DNA from: Paraburkholderia caledonica NBRC 102488
Lineage (GTDB): Bacteria; Pseudomonadota; Gammaproteobacteria; Burkholderiales; Burkholderiaceae
Assembly (NCBI RefSeq): GCF_000685095.1
Contig: NZ_BAYE01000006.1
Span: forward strand, 186,001 to 250,000
Reading direction: 5' to 3'
DNA: 64,000 bases
Positions 50,908 through 60,704 of this stretch are shown piece after piece. Position 1 is the stretch's first letter; each line of letters begins with the position of its first letter. Under the pieces are notes generated by a model that was given only the letters and a program-made list of their open reading frames with translations, had not been told where the DNA came from and did not search any database. The position numbers and the translations under genes are program-made.

Positions 50908-52503
50908 ATGAAACGCTTTGAAAGTTTGAGTGGATGGGGCCGGGCAGCAGCCAGCGGTTTGCTGCTCGCGCTGCTCGCCGCCTGCTCGGTGGAGCCCACC
51001 TATAAGCGGCCGGAAGTGGATACGCCCACCGCGTTCAAGGAAGCGCCGGTAGCGGCTTCAGGGGCCTCGGCAGCTTCGGCGCCCTCCGCTGCATCGGCAC
51101 CGGACGCCGGCACGTGGAAGACGGCGCAACCTGCCGACGACGCGCATCGCGGCGAATGGTGGAAGATTTTCGGCGACGCGCAACTCGACGCACTCGAAGA
51201 GCAGGCGGCCGCCGCGAATCAGGACCTGAAGGCGGCAGCAGCGCGCGTGCAACAGGCCCGTGCGGTGACGCGTGCAGCGAAATCGGACTGGTTCCCGAAG
51301 ATCGATGCGGGCTTCGGCCCGACCCGCGAACGTGCGTCGGCAGCGTCGCAGTTCCTGCCGGATAGCGCCGGTGGAACGACCGGCACGATCTGGCGCGCGC
51401 AGGTCGGCGCGTCGTATGAAGCGGATCTGTTCGGGCGTGTCGGCTCTAACGTCAATGCGTCGCGTGCTGACGAGCAGCAAAGCGAAGCGCTGTTCCGTTC
51501 GGTGCAATTGTCGTTGCAGGCCGACGTCGCGCAAAACTATTTCCAGTTGCGCGAACTCGATACCGATCAGGATCTGTATCGCCGCACAGTGGCATTGCGT
51601 GAAGATACGTTGAAGCTCGTCGAGCGTCGTTTCAAGGAAGGCGACATCAGCGAGCTCGATGTTTCTCGCGCCCGCAACGAACTTGCGAGCGCGCGCGCGG
51701 ATGCCGTGGGCGTCGCACGTCAGCGCGCGGCGTCGGAGCATAGTCTCGCGATTCTGCTCGGCAAGCCGCCGGCAGACTTCTCGTTCGCAGAAGCGCCGCT
51801 GGTGCCGGTAGCTGCGCGTGTGCCGCCAGGCTTGCCTTCGGCACTGCTCGAACGGCGGCCGGACGTGTCGGCGGCCGAACGCGCTATGGCCGCAGCAAAC
51901 GCGCGGGTCGGTCTCGCGAAGTCGGCGTTTTTCCCGAAGCTCGATATCACTGGGGCATTTGGCTATGAGTCGGCAACCTTGGGCAATCTTTTCATGTGGT
52001 CGAGCCGCGCGTTCATTCTCGGGCCGTTTGCCGGCACTGCATTGACGTTGCCTCTGTTCGACGGCGGCCGGCGCAAGGCGAATCTCGCGCAGGCTCGTGC
52101 GAAATACGACGAGGACGTCGCGCAGTATCGTCAGCAGGTTCTGGTGGCGTTCCGCGAAGTCGAGGACAACCTCGCCGACCTGCGCCTGCTCGACGACCAG
52201 ATGCGTGAGCAGAACAATGCCGTGCAGGCCTCGCAGCGAGCGGCGCGTCTGTCGCGCACGCAGTACACCGAAGGCGCGGTCAGCTATCTGGACGTGATCG
52301 ACGGCGAGCGGCAGGTGTTGAATACCCAACTGCAGGCGAGCCACTTGCAGGGCACGCAGGCTGTCGCGACGGTCAACCTGATTCGTGCCCTCGGCGGCGG
52401 CTGGGGCGATATGGCTGCGTCCGACACCGCAGTGGGTTCCGCTGCACCGGCTGCAACGCCGGCTTCGTCAGCGGCGCCTGCCGATCAGGTGGCCAGGCGC
52501 TAG
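50908..52503 (+). CDS. Outer-membrane efflux lipoprotein, NodT/OprM family (OpcM/OprC-like)
   Basis: 531 residues. A lipoprotein signal peptide with lipobox LAAC (SGLLLALLAACSVEPTYKRPEVDTP) is followed by an Ala/Ser-rich linker unusual in its length (about 45-70: GASAASAPSAASAPDAGTWK). Two OEP repeats follow: WWKIFGDAQLDALEEQAAAANQDLKAAAARVQQARA and LGKPPADFSFAEAPLVPVAARVPPGLPSALLERRPDVSAAERAMAAANARVGLAKSAFFPKL. A trimeric alpha-barrel forms the exit channel of the pump. GAGGAG lies 11 bp before the ATG. Last gene of the efflux operon, followed by a strong terminator. Confidence 0.94.
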   Translation: MKRFESLSGWGRAAASGLLLALLAACSVEPTYKRPEVDTPTAFKEAPVAASGASAASAPSAASAPDAGTWKTAQPADDAHRGEWWKIFGDAQLDALEEQAAAANQDLKAAAARVQQARAVTRAAKSDWFPKIDAGFGPTRERASAASQFLPDSAGGTTGTIWRAQVGASYEADLFGRVGSNVNASRADEQQSEALFRSVQLSLQADVAQNYFQLRELDTDQDLYRRTVALREDTLKLVERRFKEGDISELDVSRARNELASARADAVGVARQRAASEHSLAILLGKPPADFSFAEAPLVPVAARVPPGLPSALLERRPDVSAAERAMAAANARVGLAKSAFFPKLDITGAFGYESATLGNLFMWSSRAFILGPFAGTALTLPLFDGGRRKANLAQARAKYDEDVAQYRQQVLVAFREVEDNLADLRLLDDQMREQNNAVQASQRAARLSRTQYTEGAVSYLDVIDGERQVLNTQLQASHLQGTQAVATVNLIRALGGGWGDMAASDTAVGSAAPAATPASSAAPADQVARR

Positions 52504-52537
52504 ACGTCTTACTGCTGAGGCTGGACCCGAGTGCTGC

Positions 52538-52578
52538 AAAAAAGCCGGATCGCGCGATGAGCGCGGTCCGGCTTTTTT
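52538..52578 (+). terminator. Strong terminator after the RND efflux operon
   Basis: A long stem, AAAAAAGCCGGATCGCGC pairing with GCGCGGTCCGGCTTTTTT around GATGA, ends in six T. Poly-A on the left arm makes it bidirectional in form. It lies 35 bp past the channel gene stop. Confidence 0.92.
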
Positions 52579-52726
52579 CTGCGCAAATCTTTTTTAGCAC
52601 TTTCCTTTCGAAAATCCGTTCGTAGACCCGTAGGTATCGTGGACTCTATGATGATTCGCACCATGACGCGGGCCGTCGAACAGGCTCGCCGCGAACCTCA
52701 TCACGTCTCAACTACAAGAGTCCACC

Positions 52727-53566
52727 ATGCGCAATTTCGCTTCAAACGTGCGGCATTTTTTTCGCGCGCCGACGCTCGCGCTTGTCAGCGCCTTCGGCTT
52801 CGCACTGGCACTGCCCGCAGCGCCCGCATTCGCAGCGGACGCGCCGACACTGAAAATCGGCACGGCCACGAGTCCGCAAATCGAGGCACTCAAAGTAGCC
52901 GTGCGTGAGGCGAAAGAGCAGGGACTCGACGTGAAGGTGATCGAGTTCACCGACTGGAATACGCCGAACGCCGCACTCGCGAATAAGGATATCGACGTCA
53001 ATTACTTCCAGCACATTCCGTTTCTCGAGAACGCGAAGAAGCAGGGCGGCTATAACTTTGTCGCAATTGCCCCTGGCACGATCATGAAGATCGGTCTGTA
53101 CTCTAAGAAGATCAAACGCTTCGACGAGTTGAAAGACGGCGCGACCGTGGCGATCGCCAACGATCCTGTCAATGGCGGGCGCGGCTTGTTGCTGCTGCAA
53201 CGCGCGGGGCTTATCAAGCTGACGCCCGGAATCGACTATCGCGCAACTACGCTCGACATTATCGACAACCCCCGGCATCTGAAGATCGTTCAACTCGAAG
53301 CATCCCAACTGGCGCGTTCGCTCGACGATGTCGATCTTGCACAAGGCTATCCGAGCTTCATCAAGCTCGCGGGGACGACGGACCCGAATAGCGCGCTGCT
53401 ATTCGACGGTCTGGAGAACAAGAACTACGCAATTCAGTGGGTCGTGCGTCCGGAGAGCGTGAACGATCCGCGCATTCGCAAGTTCATTTCCATCTATCAG
53501 CATTCGCCGGCTGTGCGCGCCGCGCTCGACAAAGCATTCGGCACTTTGTATGCAGTCGCCTGGTAA
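52727..53566 (+). CDS. MetQ/NlpA-family ABC-transporter substrate-binding protein
   Basis: 279 residues. A signal peptide (ALVSAFGFALALPAAPAFA; no lipobox Cys) is followed by the NlpA domain: LKIGTATSPQIEALKVAVREAKEQGLDVKVIEFTDWNTPNAALANKDIDVNYFQHIPFLENAKKQGGYNFVAIAPGTIMKIGLYSKKIK and VAIANDPVNGGRGLLLLQRAGLIKLTPG. NlpA proteins usually bind methionine, but the linked monooxygenase and acyl-CoA-dehydrogenase-like genes suggest another organosulfur compound. It is first of a likely operon with the monooxygenase (42 bp gap), MetN- and MetI-like genes. Confidence 0.88.
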   Translation: MRNFASNVRHFFRAPTLALVSAFGFALALPAAPAFAADAPTLKIGTATSPQIEALKVAVREAKEQGLDVKVIEFTDWNTPNAALANKDIDVNYFQHIPFLENAKKQGGYNFVAIAPGTIMKIGLYSKKIKRFDELKDGATVAIANDPVNGGRGLLLLQRAGLIKLTPGIDYRATTLDIIDNPRHLKIVQLEASQLARSLDDVDLAQGYPSFIKLAGTTDPNSALLFDGLENKNYAIQWVVRPESVNDPRIRKFISIYQHSPAVRAALDKAFGTLYAVAW

Positions 53567-53608
53567 GCGGCGCATTCCGCGCTGATCAGAAACAACAGGA
53601 GTGCCGCG

Positions 53609-55012
53609 ATGCCGAAGAAGATTCTGTTGAACGCATTCAACATGAATGCGGTGGGCCACATCAATCACGGCTTGTGGACGCATCCGCGAGATCGTTCGGC
53701 GCATTACACCGATCTCGACTACTGGACGAGTCTTGCGCAAACGCTCGAACGCGGCAAGTTTGACGGGATCTTTCTCGCGGATATTGTCGGCGTGTACGAC
53801 GTGTATCAGGGCGGTCCCGAAACGCCGTTACGCGAAGCCGTGCAGATTCCGATCAACGATCCCTCGCTGATCGTGCCCGCGATGGCGCATGTTACGCGTC
53901 ATATCGGCTTTGGCGTGACGTCGAATCTGACGTATGAGCCGCCGTATCTGTTCGCGCGGCGCATGTCGACGCTCGACCATCTGACCAAAGGGCGGGTCGG
54001 CTGGAATATCGTCACCGGCTATCTGGATAGCGCCGCTCGCGGCATGGGTCTCGCGCAGCAGATCAGCCATGACGACCGCTATGACCGTGCCGACGACTAT
54101 ATGGATGTGGTCTACAAGCTCTGGGAACAAAGCTGGGAAGACGACGCGGTGGTGCGCGACCGCGCTTCACGCATCTTCTCGCAACCGGGCAAGGTGCATC
54201 GCGTGAAACACGACGGTCCTTTCTATTCGATCGACGCGATTCACTTGAGCGAGCCATCGCCGCAACGCACACCCGTGTTGTATCAGGCCGGCTCGTCGAG
54301 CCGCGGCGTGGACTTCGCGGCGCGTCATGCGGAGTGCGTATTTGTCGGCGGACAGAACAAGCAGTTGACGCGTTCGATCGTCGACGACATTCGCGCACGA
54401 GCCGTGAGCTTTGGGCGCTCGCCTGACGACATCAAGATATTCGCGGGCATCACCGTGGTGGTCGGCGAAACCGAACGAGCCGCACAGGAAAAGTTCGAAG
54501 AGTACCGGCGCTATGCAAGCGCTGAAGGCGGCATCGCGCATTTCTCCAGTTCGACAGGTATCGACTTTTCGCAATACGAGCTGGATGAGCCGATCTCGTA
54601 TGTGAAGACGCAATCCATGCAATCGGCGGTCGAGGCCATTTCGAAGAAGAGCGTGAGCGGCGTCTGGACCAAGCGCAAAGTTCTCGAACAGATGACGCTC
54701 GGCGGTCGCGCAAAACCGGTGGTGGGTTCGCCCCAGCAGATCGCGGACGAACTGGTGTCATGGATGGACGAAGCGGGCGTAGACGGTTTCAATCTGACGC
54801 GCACGGTGATGCCTGAATCGTTTGAGGACTTCGTGGACCTCGTCGTGCCGGAGTTGCAGAACCGCGGCGTCTACAAGGAAGACTACGATCCCGCGCCTAC
54901 GCTGCGAGAGAAGCTGTTCGGCGGCGGCCGCGCGCGTTTACCGGACGTGCATGTCGGCGCGCAGCATCGGCGAGCGCCACAAAGCGGCATCAAACAAACC
55001 GTGGAAGCCTGA
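53609..55012 (+). CDS. NtaA/SnaA/DszA-family FMN-dependent monooxygenase
   Basis: 467 residues of the bacterial luciferase-like, class C flavin monooxygenases. Signatures: [109 protein letters not shown] and [28 protein letters not shown]. Members such as DszA and NtaA cleave C-S or C-N bonds with FMNH2 from a separate reductase, and no reductase is encoded nearby. ACAGGAG lies about 9 bp upstream of the ATG. It lies inside an ABC-transporter operon, so its substrate is presumably the imported compound. Confidence 0.92.
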   Translation: MPKKILLNAFNMNAVGHINHGLWTHPRDRSAHYTDLDYWTSLAQTLERGKFDGIFLADIVGVYDVYQGGPETPLREAVQIPINDPSLIVPAMAHVTRHIGFGVTSNLTYEPPYLFARRMSTLDHLTKGRVGWNIVTGYLDSAARGMGLAQQISHDDRYDRADDYMDVVYKLWEQSWEDDAVVRDRASRIFSQPGKVHRVKHDGPFYSIDAIHLSEPSPQRTPVLYQAGSSSRGVDFAARHAECVFVGGQNKQLTRSIVDDIRARAVSFGRSPDDIKIFAGITVVVGETERAAQEKFEEYRRYASAEGGIAHFSSSTGIDFSQYELDEPISYVKTQSMQSAVEAISKKSVSGVWTKRKVLEQMTLGGRAKPVVGSPQQIADELVSWMDEAGVDGFNLTRTVMPESFEDFVDLVVPELQNRGVYKEDYDPAPTLREKLFGGGRARLPDVHVGAQHRRAPQSGIKQTVEA

Positions 55013-55025
55013 GAGGAGCGAAGCG

Positions 55026-56186
55026 ATGGCTAATCTTTTCGACGTGCCGCAGTTCATCGAAGAAGCACCGTCTGCCGCGGTCGATCATCGTGCGAGCGCG
55101 GCGCCGGCGCAAGCGGCCGTTGTATTCGACCGCGTCGGCAAAGTATTCGCGGGGTCCAACGGTGCCCCGACCGCGGCGCTCGCAGACGTGACGTTGAACG
55201 TTGCGCGTGGCGAGGTGTTCGGCATTATCGGTCGCAGCGGCGCAGGAAAATCCACGTTACTGCGGCTCGTGAACGGACTCGAAAAGCCGAGTTCGGGCGC
55301 AGTGCGCGTGAATGGAGTAAATGTCGGCGAACTCGACGAACGCGGACTCGTGACGCTACGCCGTCGCATCGGCATGGTGTTTCAGCACTTCAATCTGCTC
55401 TCCGCGAAGACGGTGCGTGAGAACATTGCGTTGCCGCTGAAGATCGCCGGCGTACCGAAAGCCGCGATCGACAGGAAGGTCGATGCGTTGCTCGAACTCG
55501 TCGGCCTCGCGGCGAAGCGCGACGCTTATCCAGCGAGCTTGTCCGGCGGACAGAAGCAGCGTGTCGGCATTGCGCGCGCACTCGTCACGGACCCCGACAT
55601 TCTGCTGTGCGACGAAGCGACGTCCGCACTCGATCCCGAAACGACGCAAGCGATTCTCGCGCTGCTGCGCGACATCAACCGTCGGTTGAGCCTGACCGTT
55701 GTCCTGATCACGCATGAAATGCAGGTCATTCGTGAGGTGTGCGATACGGTCGCCGTGATCGAGCGCGGCCGCGTAGTCGAAACGGGCCCGGTGTGGCGAG
55801 TGTTCGGCGAGCCGCAGCACGATGCAACGCGGGCGCTGCTACGCACGCTGGTTCATGACTTGCCTGCGGACCTTGCCGACCGGGTGAAGCCGCTTGCCGG
55901 GATCGCGCAAGCCGACGCGCGCGTTCTGCTCGACGTGCGCTTTACTGGCGGCAATTCACGTGACCCCGACCTCGCCGGTCTGACTTCCGCGCTGAGCATC
56001 GACGGAGGCGGCGTGAGCTTCGTGCATGGCGGGATCGACCGCATTCAAGGCCATGCGCAAGGGCGCCTCATCGTATCCGCGCAGGTGCGCGCGAAAAAAG
56101 GCGCCACGGTGCATGCGCAGGTCGCCGCGCTGGTCGAACGCGCGCGCGGCCACGCTAACCACGTCGAGGTATTGGGTTATGTCTGA
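55026..56186 (+). CDS. MetN-type ABC-transporter ATPase with C-terminal NIL domain
   Basis: 386 residues. Walker [11 protein letters not shown]-loop VFQHFNLL, signature [16 protein letters not shown], Walker [17 protein letters not shown] and H-loop LITHEM are all in place (about 75-250). The C-terminal NIL (substrate-sensing) domain covers about 300-386 ([54 protein letters not shown]). A roughly 35-residue N-terminal extension precedes the ATPase fold ([26 protein letters not shown]). GAGGAG lies before the ATG at 55026. It partners the MetI-like permease (8-bp gene overlap) and the MetQ-like binding protein. Confidence 0.93.
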   Translation: MANLFDVPQFIEEAPSAAVDHRASAAPAQAAVVFDRVGKVFAGSNGAPTAALADVTLNVARGEVFGIIGRSGAGKSTLLRLVNGLEKPSSGAVRVNGVNVGELDERGLVTLRRRIGMVFQHFNLLSAKTVRENIALPLKIAGVPKAAIDRKVDALLELVGLAAKRDAYPASLSGGQKQRVGIARALVTDPDILLCDEATSALDPETTQAILALLRDINRRLSLTVVLITHEMQVIREVCDTVAVIERGRVVETGPVWRVFGEPQHDATRALLRTLVHDLPADLADRVKPLAGIAQADARVLLDVRFTGGNSRDPDLAGLTSALSIDGGGVSFVHGGIDRIQGHAQGRLIVSAQVRAKKGATVHAQVAALVERARGHANHVEVLGYV

Positions 56187-56835
56187 TCTCTGGCTGTCGG
56201 AACTCGTCGGTGCGATACGCGATACGGTTGTAATGGTCGGCGTGTCCGCGGTAATCGCAGCACTGGTCGGCATTCCGTTGGCGCTGGTGCTGGTCACGAC
56301 CACGCGTGGCGGCATCTTCGAAAAGCGCGCGGTGAACAGCACGCTCGGCGCGCTCGTCAATGCGTTTCGCTCGACACCGTTCATCATTCTGCTGGTCGCG
56401 CTGCTGCCCCTCACGCGCTTGCTGATCGGTACGACCATCGGCGTATGGGCGGCAATCGTGCCGCTCAGCATTGCCGCGATTCCGTTCCTCGCCCGCGTAG
56501 CCGAAGTGAGCCTGCGCGAAGTGGACCGCGGCCTGATAGAAGCAGCGCAGGCAATGGGCGCGCAACGCAGGCATATCATCTGGCATGTGCTGTTGCCCGA
56601 AGCTCTGCCAGGCATCGTGGGTGGCTTCACGATCACCGTAGTCGCGATGATCGGATCTTCGGCGATGGCCGGTGCGGTCGGCGCAGGCGGCCTCGGCGAT
56701 CTTGCGATCCGCTATGGCTATCAGCGCTTCGATACGACGGTGATGGTGACGGTGATCGTGTTGCTGATTGCGATCGTGACCACGGTACAGCTGGTGGGCG
56801 ATCGCTTCGTGCGGCGACTCGCGCAGCGCGCGTGA
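56179..56835 (+). CDS. MetI-type ABC-transporter permease
   Basis: 218 residues with five predicted membrane helices ([109 protein letters not shown]). The EAA-type coupling loop is [29 protein letters not shown]. The homodimer forms the import channel with the MetN-like ATPase. ATG at 56179 overlaps the end of the ATPase gene by 8 bp, and the longer frame reads into that gene. Confidence 0.93.
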   Translation: MSDLWLSELVGAIRDTVVMVGVSAVIAALVGIPLALVLVTTTRGGIFEKRAVNSTLGALVNAFRSTPFIILLVALLPLTRLLIGTTIGVWAAIVPLSIAAIPFLARVAEVSLREVDRGLIEAAQAMGAQRRHIIWHVLLPEALPGIVGGFTITVVAMIGSSAMAGAVGAGGLGDLAIRYGYQRFDTTVMVTVIVLLIAIVTTVQLVGDRFVRRLAQRA

Positions 56836-57034
56836 GGGGCGAGTTCAAATACTGATTGCCGTGTTCGCGTCGGCCTGCTGACGTAGCGCATTCGCATGAC
56901 GAATGACGCGCGCCCTATCGGTCGCCGATCTCACCGCCTATCATGAAAGCTGCCGGATGCGCCGCAAGCCTCTCGCGAGCCCATTCCACCTGCACTGCAG
57001 GTCCGCCTCGAAAACATCATCACGTGGAAATAGC

Positions 57035-58237
57035 ATGAACGATTTTCGCCAGACCGCGGCGCTGCAGACGCGCGAGGCGTCCGCTGCACCAGCCGTGCGC
57101 GATCTCGCCGGCCTGCTCGCGGCACTGCATGCGAGCGCCGCGGAGCGCGACCTTGCGGGCGGCCACGCCGCGCAGGAGAAACAGTGGATCGCCGACGCGG
57201 GCCTGCTCACGCTTGCCGTGCCGCGCGAATTCGGCGGCGAAGGCGCTTCCTGGCCGGAAATCTACGACACCATTCGCAAGATCGCGCAGGTGGACAGCGC
57301 GCTCGCGCATCTGCTCGGGTTCACGTTCTTGCAAGAGGTCAGTGTCTATGTGTGGGGTAATGCGGAACAGCGTGCACGCTACCTGAGCGGTACGGTAAAA
57401 GAGCGCTGGTGGTGGGGCAACGCGGTGAATCCGCTCGACACCCGGCTCGTTGCCAACGCAACCGGCGACGGCGGCTATCTCCTGAATGGCGAGAAAGGCT
57501 TTTGCTCGGGCACGCGCGGCTCGCAGATGATGACGGTTTCCGGGCACGACCCGCAGACCGGCAGCACGATGTTCGCAGTCGTGCCGACCACGCGCGAGGG
57601 CATCACGGTCAACGAAGACTGGAATCCGATCGGGCAGCGGCAGACCGACAGCGGCAGCGTGTCGTTTGTTCAGGTCCGGGTCGAGCCGGAAGAAGTCCTG
57701 CAACGCGCCGACACGCCATACGCGAGTTTGCGCACGCTCGTATCGCAGCAGGTCATGACCAATCTGTTCGTGGGCATCGCACAAGGCGCGCTCGATGAAG
57801 CGCGTGCGTACGTCACGCAATACGGCAAGCCGTGGATGACTTCGGGCGTGACGAAAGCCACCGACGATCCGTACTTGATCCAGCGTTTTGGCGAAATGCG
57901 TATTCAGGCGGTGAGCGCCGAAGCGCTGGCCGTGCGCGCCGCGCAAGCGCTCGATGCCGCGTGGCGCGAGGGCTCGTCGCTTTCCGCCGAAGCGCGCGCG
58001 CACGTTGCGCTCGCTACTTCAGAGGCGAAAATCGTCGCGCATCGTGCGGCGCTCGACGTCAGCGAAAAACTATTCGACGCCTGCGGCGCGCGCGCCACGC
58101 ATGCGCCGCTCGCGCTCGATCGTTTCTGGCGCAACGCTCGCGTGCACACGCTGCACGATCCGCTCGACTATCGCGTGCGCGACGTCGGCCGTTATGCACT
58201 CAGCGGGACATTGCCGGAGGTTTCTTTGTACACTTGA
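57035..58237 (+). CDS. Acyl-CoA dehydrogenase-fold flavoprotein (SfnB-like), organosulfur cluster
   Basis: 400 residues. N-terminal helical domain (LLAALHASAAERDLAGGHAAQEKQWIADAGLLTLAVPREFGGEGASWPEIYDTIRKIAQVDSALAHLLGF) and FAD-contact strands (GYLLNGEKGFCSGTRGSQMMTVSGHDP; WNPIGQRQTDSGSVSFVQVRVEPEEVL) place it in the acyl-CoA dehydrogenase superfamily. The catalytic region lacks the usual Glu pattern; SfnB/DszC-type monooxygenases of this fold oxidise sulfur or aromatic substrates. Position 200 bp after the MetI-like gene and beside a DszA-like enzyme supports sulfur-compound oxidation. ATG at 57035 has GTGGAAA upstream; the longer frame to 56903 is non-conserved. Confidence 0.85.
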   Translation: MNDFRQTAALQTREASAAPAVRDLAGLLAALHASAAERDLAGGHAAQEKQWIADAGLLTLAVPREFGGEGASWPEIYDTIRKIAQVDSALAHLLGFTFLQEVSVYVWGNAEQRARYLSGTVKERWWWGNAVNPLDTRLVANATGDGGYLLNGEKGFCSGTRGSQMMTVSGHDPQTGSTMFAVVPTTREGITVNEDWNPIGQRQTDSGSVSFVQVRVEPEEVLQRADTPYASLRTLVSQQVMTNLFVGIAQGALDEARAYVTQYGKPWMTSGVTKATDDPYLIQRFGEMRIQAVSAEALAVRAAQALDAAWREGSSLSAEARAHVALATSEAKIVAHRAALDVSEKLFDACGARATHAPLALDRFWRNARVHTLHDPLDYRVRDVGRYALSGTLPEVSLYT

Positions 58238-58298
58238 GGCGGTCCGCGATGCAGCCAGTCTGCGCCGCGGTTTTATTCCTTCTCAAGAGATCTCCGGA

Positions 58299-59630
58299 TT
58301 GCAGTTCAAATTACCGACTACGGCAACAGCGCCGTTTTGCCCGTCTGAAGTGCAAGGCTCGGTCGCCGTCTCGCAAGGCGCGCCTTTCTGGAAAAAGATC
58401 CTGCAGTTCGCCGGCCCTGGCCTGCTGGTTTCCATCGGCTATATGGACCCGGGCAACTGGGCGACCGACATTGAAGCCGGCTCGCGTTACGGCTACAGCC
58501 TGCTGTTCGTCGTCATGCTGTCGAGTCTCGCGGCGATGGCGTTGCAATGTCTGAGCATGCGTCTGGGTATCGTCACGGGACGCGATCTGGCCGAATTGTC
58601 GAGGGCGCGTTATTCGCCCGCGGTCGCGCGAGGGCAATGGTTTCTTGCCGAGCTTTCGATCGTCGCGTGCGATCTCGCGGAAGTGCTTGGCGGCGCGCTC
58701 GCTTTTCATCTGCTCTTCAAATGTTCGCTTACCACGGGCGTGCTGCTGACCGCGTTCGACACGTTGATCGTGCTCGGCCTGAAGGGCAAGAACTTCCGCG
58801 ATCTGGAAGCGATCATGCTTGGACTGATCGCGACGATCGGCGTCGGGTATATCGTCGAACTCGCACTCGTCAAGCCGCATTGGCCGTCGGTCGCGCAAGG
58901 ACTAATTCCGTCGTGGCAGGCTTTGAACTCGCGCGAGCCGGTGTATCTCGCAATCGGCATTCTCGGCGCGACGGTTATGCCGCATAACCTGTATCTGCAT
59001 TCGTCGATCGTGCAAACGCGAGCGGTGAAGCGCGATCCGGCGAGCATCGGCTCCGCGATCGGCATGTCGCGCATCGACACCATCGTGTCGTTGCTGCTGG
59101 CGCTGATGATCAACATGGCGATCCTGATTCTCGCGGCCGCCGCGTTCCATGCGACCGGCCACAATCAGGTCACCGAAATCGAAGACGCCTACAAGCTGCT
59201 CGCGCCGATTGTCGGCACCGGCTTCGCGGCGGTGTTGTTCGCAATCACGCTGCTCGCGTCGGGACAAAGTTCGACCTTCACCGGCACGGTTGCGGGGCAG
59301 GTCATCATGGAAGGCTTCCTGAAGCTGAAGATTCCGTGCTGGCAGCGGCGCTTCATCACGCGCGCGCTTGCGTTGATTCCCGCACTGATCGGCGTGCAGA
59401 TGATGGGCAACGGCGCGGTGGGCAAGCTGCTCGTCGCGAGTCAGGTCGTGCTCAGCCTGCAATTGCCGTTCGCGCTTTATCCGCTGATCCGCATGACCGG
59501 CGACCGCTCGCTGATGGGCGAGTTCGCGAATACGCTGCTCACGCGGATCGTCGCGTGGACGCTGTTCGCGGTGATTACCGCGGCGAACCTGTGGCTCGTC
59601 GTGCAGACGGTGGGACTCGTTGGGGAATGA
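58299..59630 (+). CDS. mntH: Nramp-family divalent metal (Mn2+/Fe2+) transporter
   Basis: 443 residues, eleven predicted helices. Nramp signatures: FAGPGLLVSIGYMDPGNWATDIEAGSRYGYSLLF (DPGN of TM1 binds metal), AVYLAIGILGATVMPHNLYLHSSIVQTRAVKR (MPHNLYLHSS, TM6) and SGQSSTFTGTVAGQVIMEGFL. It imports Mn2+ or Fe2+ with protons. No ATG exists after the upstream gene's stop in this frame; the TTG at 58299 gives the family N-terminus (QFKLPTTATAPFCPSEVQGSVAVSQGAPFWKKI). ATG at 58194 inside the preceding gene would add 35 residues. Start uncertain, identity clear. A strong terminator follows. Confidence 0.9.
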   Translation: MQFKLPTTATAPFCPSEVQGSVAVSQGAPFWKKILQFAGPGLLVSIGYMDPGNWATDIEAGSRYGYSLLFVVMLSSLAAMALQCLSMRLGIVTGRDLAELSRARYSPAVARGQWFLAELSIVACDLAEVLGGALAFHLLFKCSLTTGVLLTAFDTLIVLGLKGKNFRDLEAIMLGLIATIGVGYIVELALVKPHWPSVAQGLIPSWQALNSREPVYLAIGILGATVMPHNLYLHSSIVQTRAVKRDPASIGSAIGMSRIDTIVSLLLALMINMAILILAAAAFHATGHNQVTEIEDAYKLLAPIVGTGFAAVLFAITLLASGQSSTFTGTVAGQVIMEGFLKLKIPCWQRRFITRALALIPALIGVQMMGNGAVGKLLVASQVVLSLQLPFALYPLIRMTGDRSLMGEFANTLLTRIVAWTLFAVITAANLWLVVQTVGLVGE

Positions 59631-59698
59631 AGGGGCGAAAGGGCTGTGCGGCCTGGTGCATCGCTGCGTTGCCGCGCGAATAGCGTGAACGTTGAACA

Positions 59699-59736
59699 AA
59701 AAAAGGTCCGCGCAAATTGGCGGACCTTTTATTTTG
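59699..59736 (+). terminator. Terminator after the Nramp gene
   Basis: AAAAGGTCCGC (59701-59711) pairs with GCGGACCTTTT (59720-59730), continuing ATTTTG. Poly-A on the left and T-rich on the right make it bidirectional; it also faces the end of flhC on the other strand. Confidence 0.9.
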
Positions 59737-59800
59737 AGGCTTCGGATTCGAATCGGGCGGACCAGCCGTCATCGAAGATCAATCTGGCAAGTCGCGTGAC

Positions 59801-60370
59801 TCAGGCGGCCTGGGCGACCTGCGCGGCTTCGAGTGCTTCCTGGCGAGCGGCTGCGGCTTTCTTCGTCTTGCCGGCACGCGACGGCGGCTGGCATGCGCCG
59901 CACACGACGTTGTGCTGCAGGTCGTGCTTGTGTGCGACGAACTTGCCGGTGCAACGGCAGCACTTCGTCAACTGCAGGATGTCGGCGTCGAAGAAACGCA
60001 CCAGCGTCCAGGCGCGCGTCAGGTCGAGCACCGGTTCGGTTTCACTGTGCTTGCAGTGTTCGAGATAGAGCCGATACCCTTTGGTCAGCGCATCGAGATG
60101 CGAGCAACGCGCTTCGTTCTTCAGGAACAGGTACGTGTTGTAGAACAGCGACGCGTGAATGTTCGCAAGCCACGTCATGTACCAGTCCGCCGAGAACGGC
60201 AGCATGCCCTTGGGCGGCGATACGCCCTTCACCTCGCGGTACAGGCGGATCATGCGGTCACGCGAGAGCGTCAACTCGCTCTCGAGCACCTGCATGCGTG
60301 CGCCGAGTTCGATCAACGCGATCGCACGAAACACTTCTTGTGCATCTTCCGTCAGGCTACGCTTGAGCAT
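59801..60370 (-). CDS. flhC: Flagellar master regulator subunit FlhC
   Basis: 189 residues. It has the FlhC core (EDAQEVFRAIALIELGARMQVLESELTLSRDRMIRLYREVKGVSPPKGMLPFSADWYMTWLANIHASLFYNTYLFL). The zinc-binding Cys cluster is in LTKCCRCTGKFVAHKHDLQHNVVCGACQPPSR. FlhC with FlhD forms the FlhD4C2 activator of class 2 flagellar promoters. ATG at 60370 is the usual family start. The Ala/Lys-rich C-terminus (KTKKAAAARQEALEAAQVAQAA) is longer than in enterobacteria. It is 13 bp downstream of flhD. Confidence 0.95.
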   Translation of the reverse strand: MLKRSLTEDAQEVFRAIALIELGARMQVLESELTLSRDRMIRLYREVKGVSPPKGMLPFSADWYMTWLANIHASLFYNTYLFLKNEARCSHLDALTKGYRLYLEHCKHSETEPVLDLTRAWTLVRFFDADILQLTKCCRCTGKFVAHKHDLQHNVVCGACQPPSRAGKTKKAAAARQEALEAAQVAQAA

Positions 60371-60383
60371 CGCAGTCAACCTA

Positions 60384-60704
60384 TTAGGCAAATTGCTCAG
60401 CGGGCTGGCCTGCAAGCAGGATCGCCGCGTGAGTCGGTGCAACTGCGGTGTGCTTCGTCGTTTGCGTCAACGCCGACAGCATCGAGTGGTCGTTGAAGCG
60501 GAAGAAACACAAAAGCTGATCGGAAGAGGCCAGCTTGACGATCTGTGCGAGCGACAGCCCGGCAAGCAGATCAGCCAGTTCCGACGACAAACCCAGACGG
60601 AACATTCCGATCGGTTTGTCCTCACGCAACATACGTTGCGCAAGCATGATGTACGACAGGTTAATCTCGCGGATTGAGTCCAGCGTCTCGCTGCTACGGT
60701 CCAT
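60384..60704 (-). CDS. flhD: Flagellar master regulator subunit FlhD
   Basis: 106 residues. The FlhD pattern is clear: [64 protein letters not shown]. It is the first gene of flhDC and partners FlhC. The start is preceded by CAGAGAAA, a weak ribosome-binding site. The rest of the flagellar regulon is not in the window; in Burkholderia flhDC often stands away from the motAB/che genes. A long upstream region (60705-61232) probably carries multiple control inputs. Confidence 0.95.
   Translation of the reverse strand: MDRSSETLDSIREINLSYIMLAQRMLREDKPIGMFRLGLSSELADLLAGLSLAQIVKLASSDQLLCFFRFNDHSMLSALTQTTKHTAVAPTHAAILLAGQPAEQFA

Noticed and set aside
47757..50999. Very long minus-strand open frame (over 1000 codons) opposite the RND pump
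   Set aside because: It is exactly antisense to a clear RND permease in high-GC DNA; its composition (Arg/His/Gln-rich) is that of a shadow frame.
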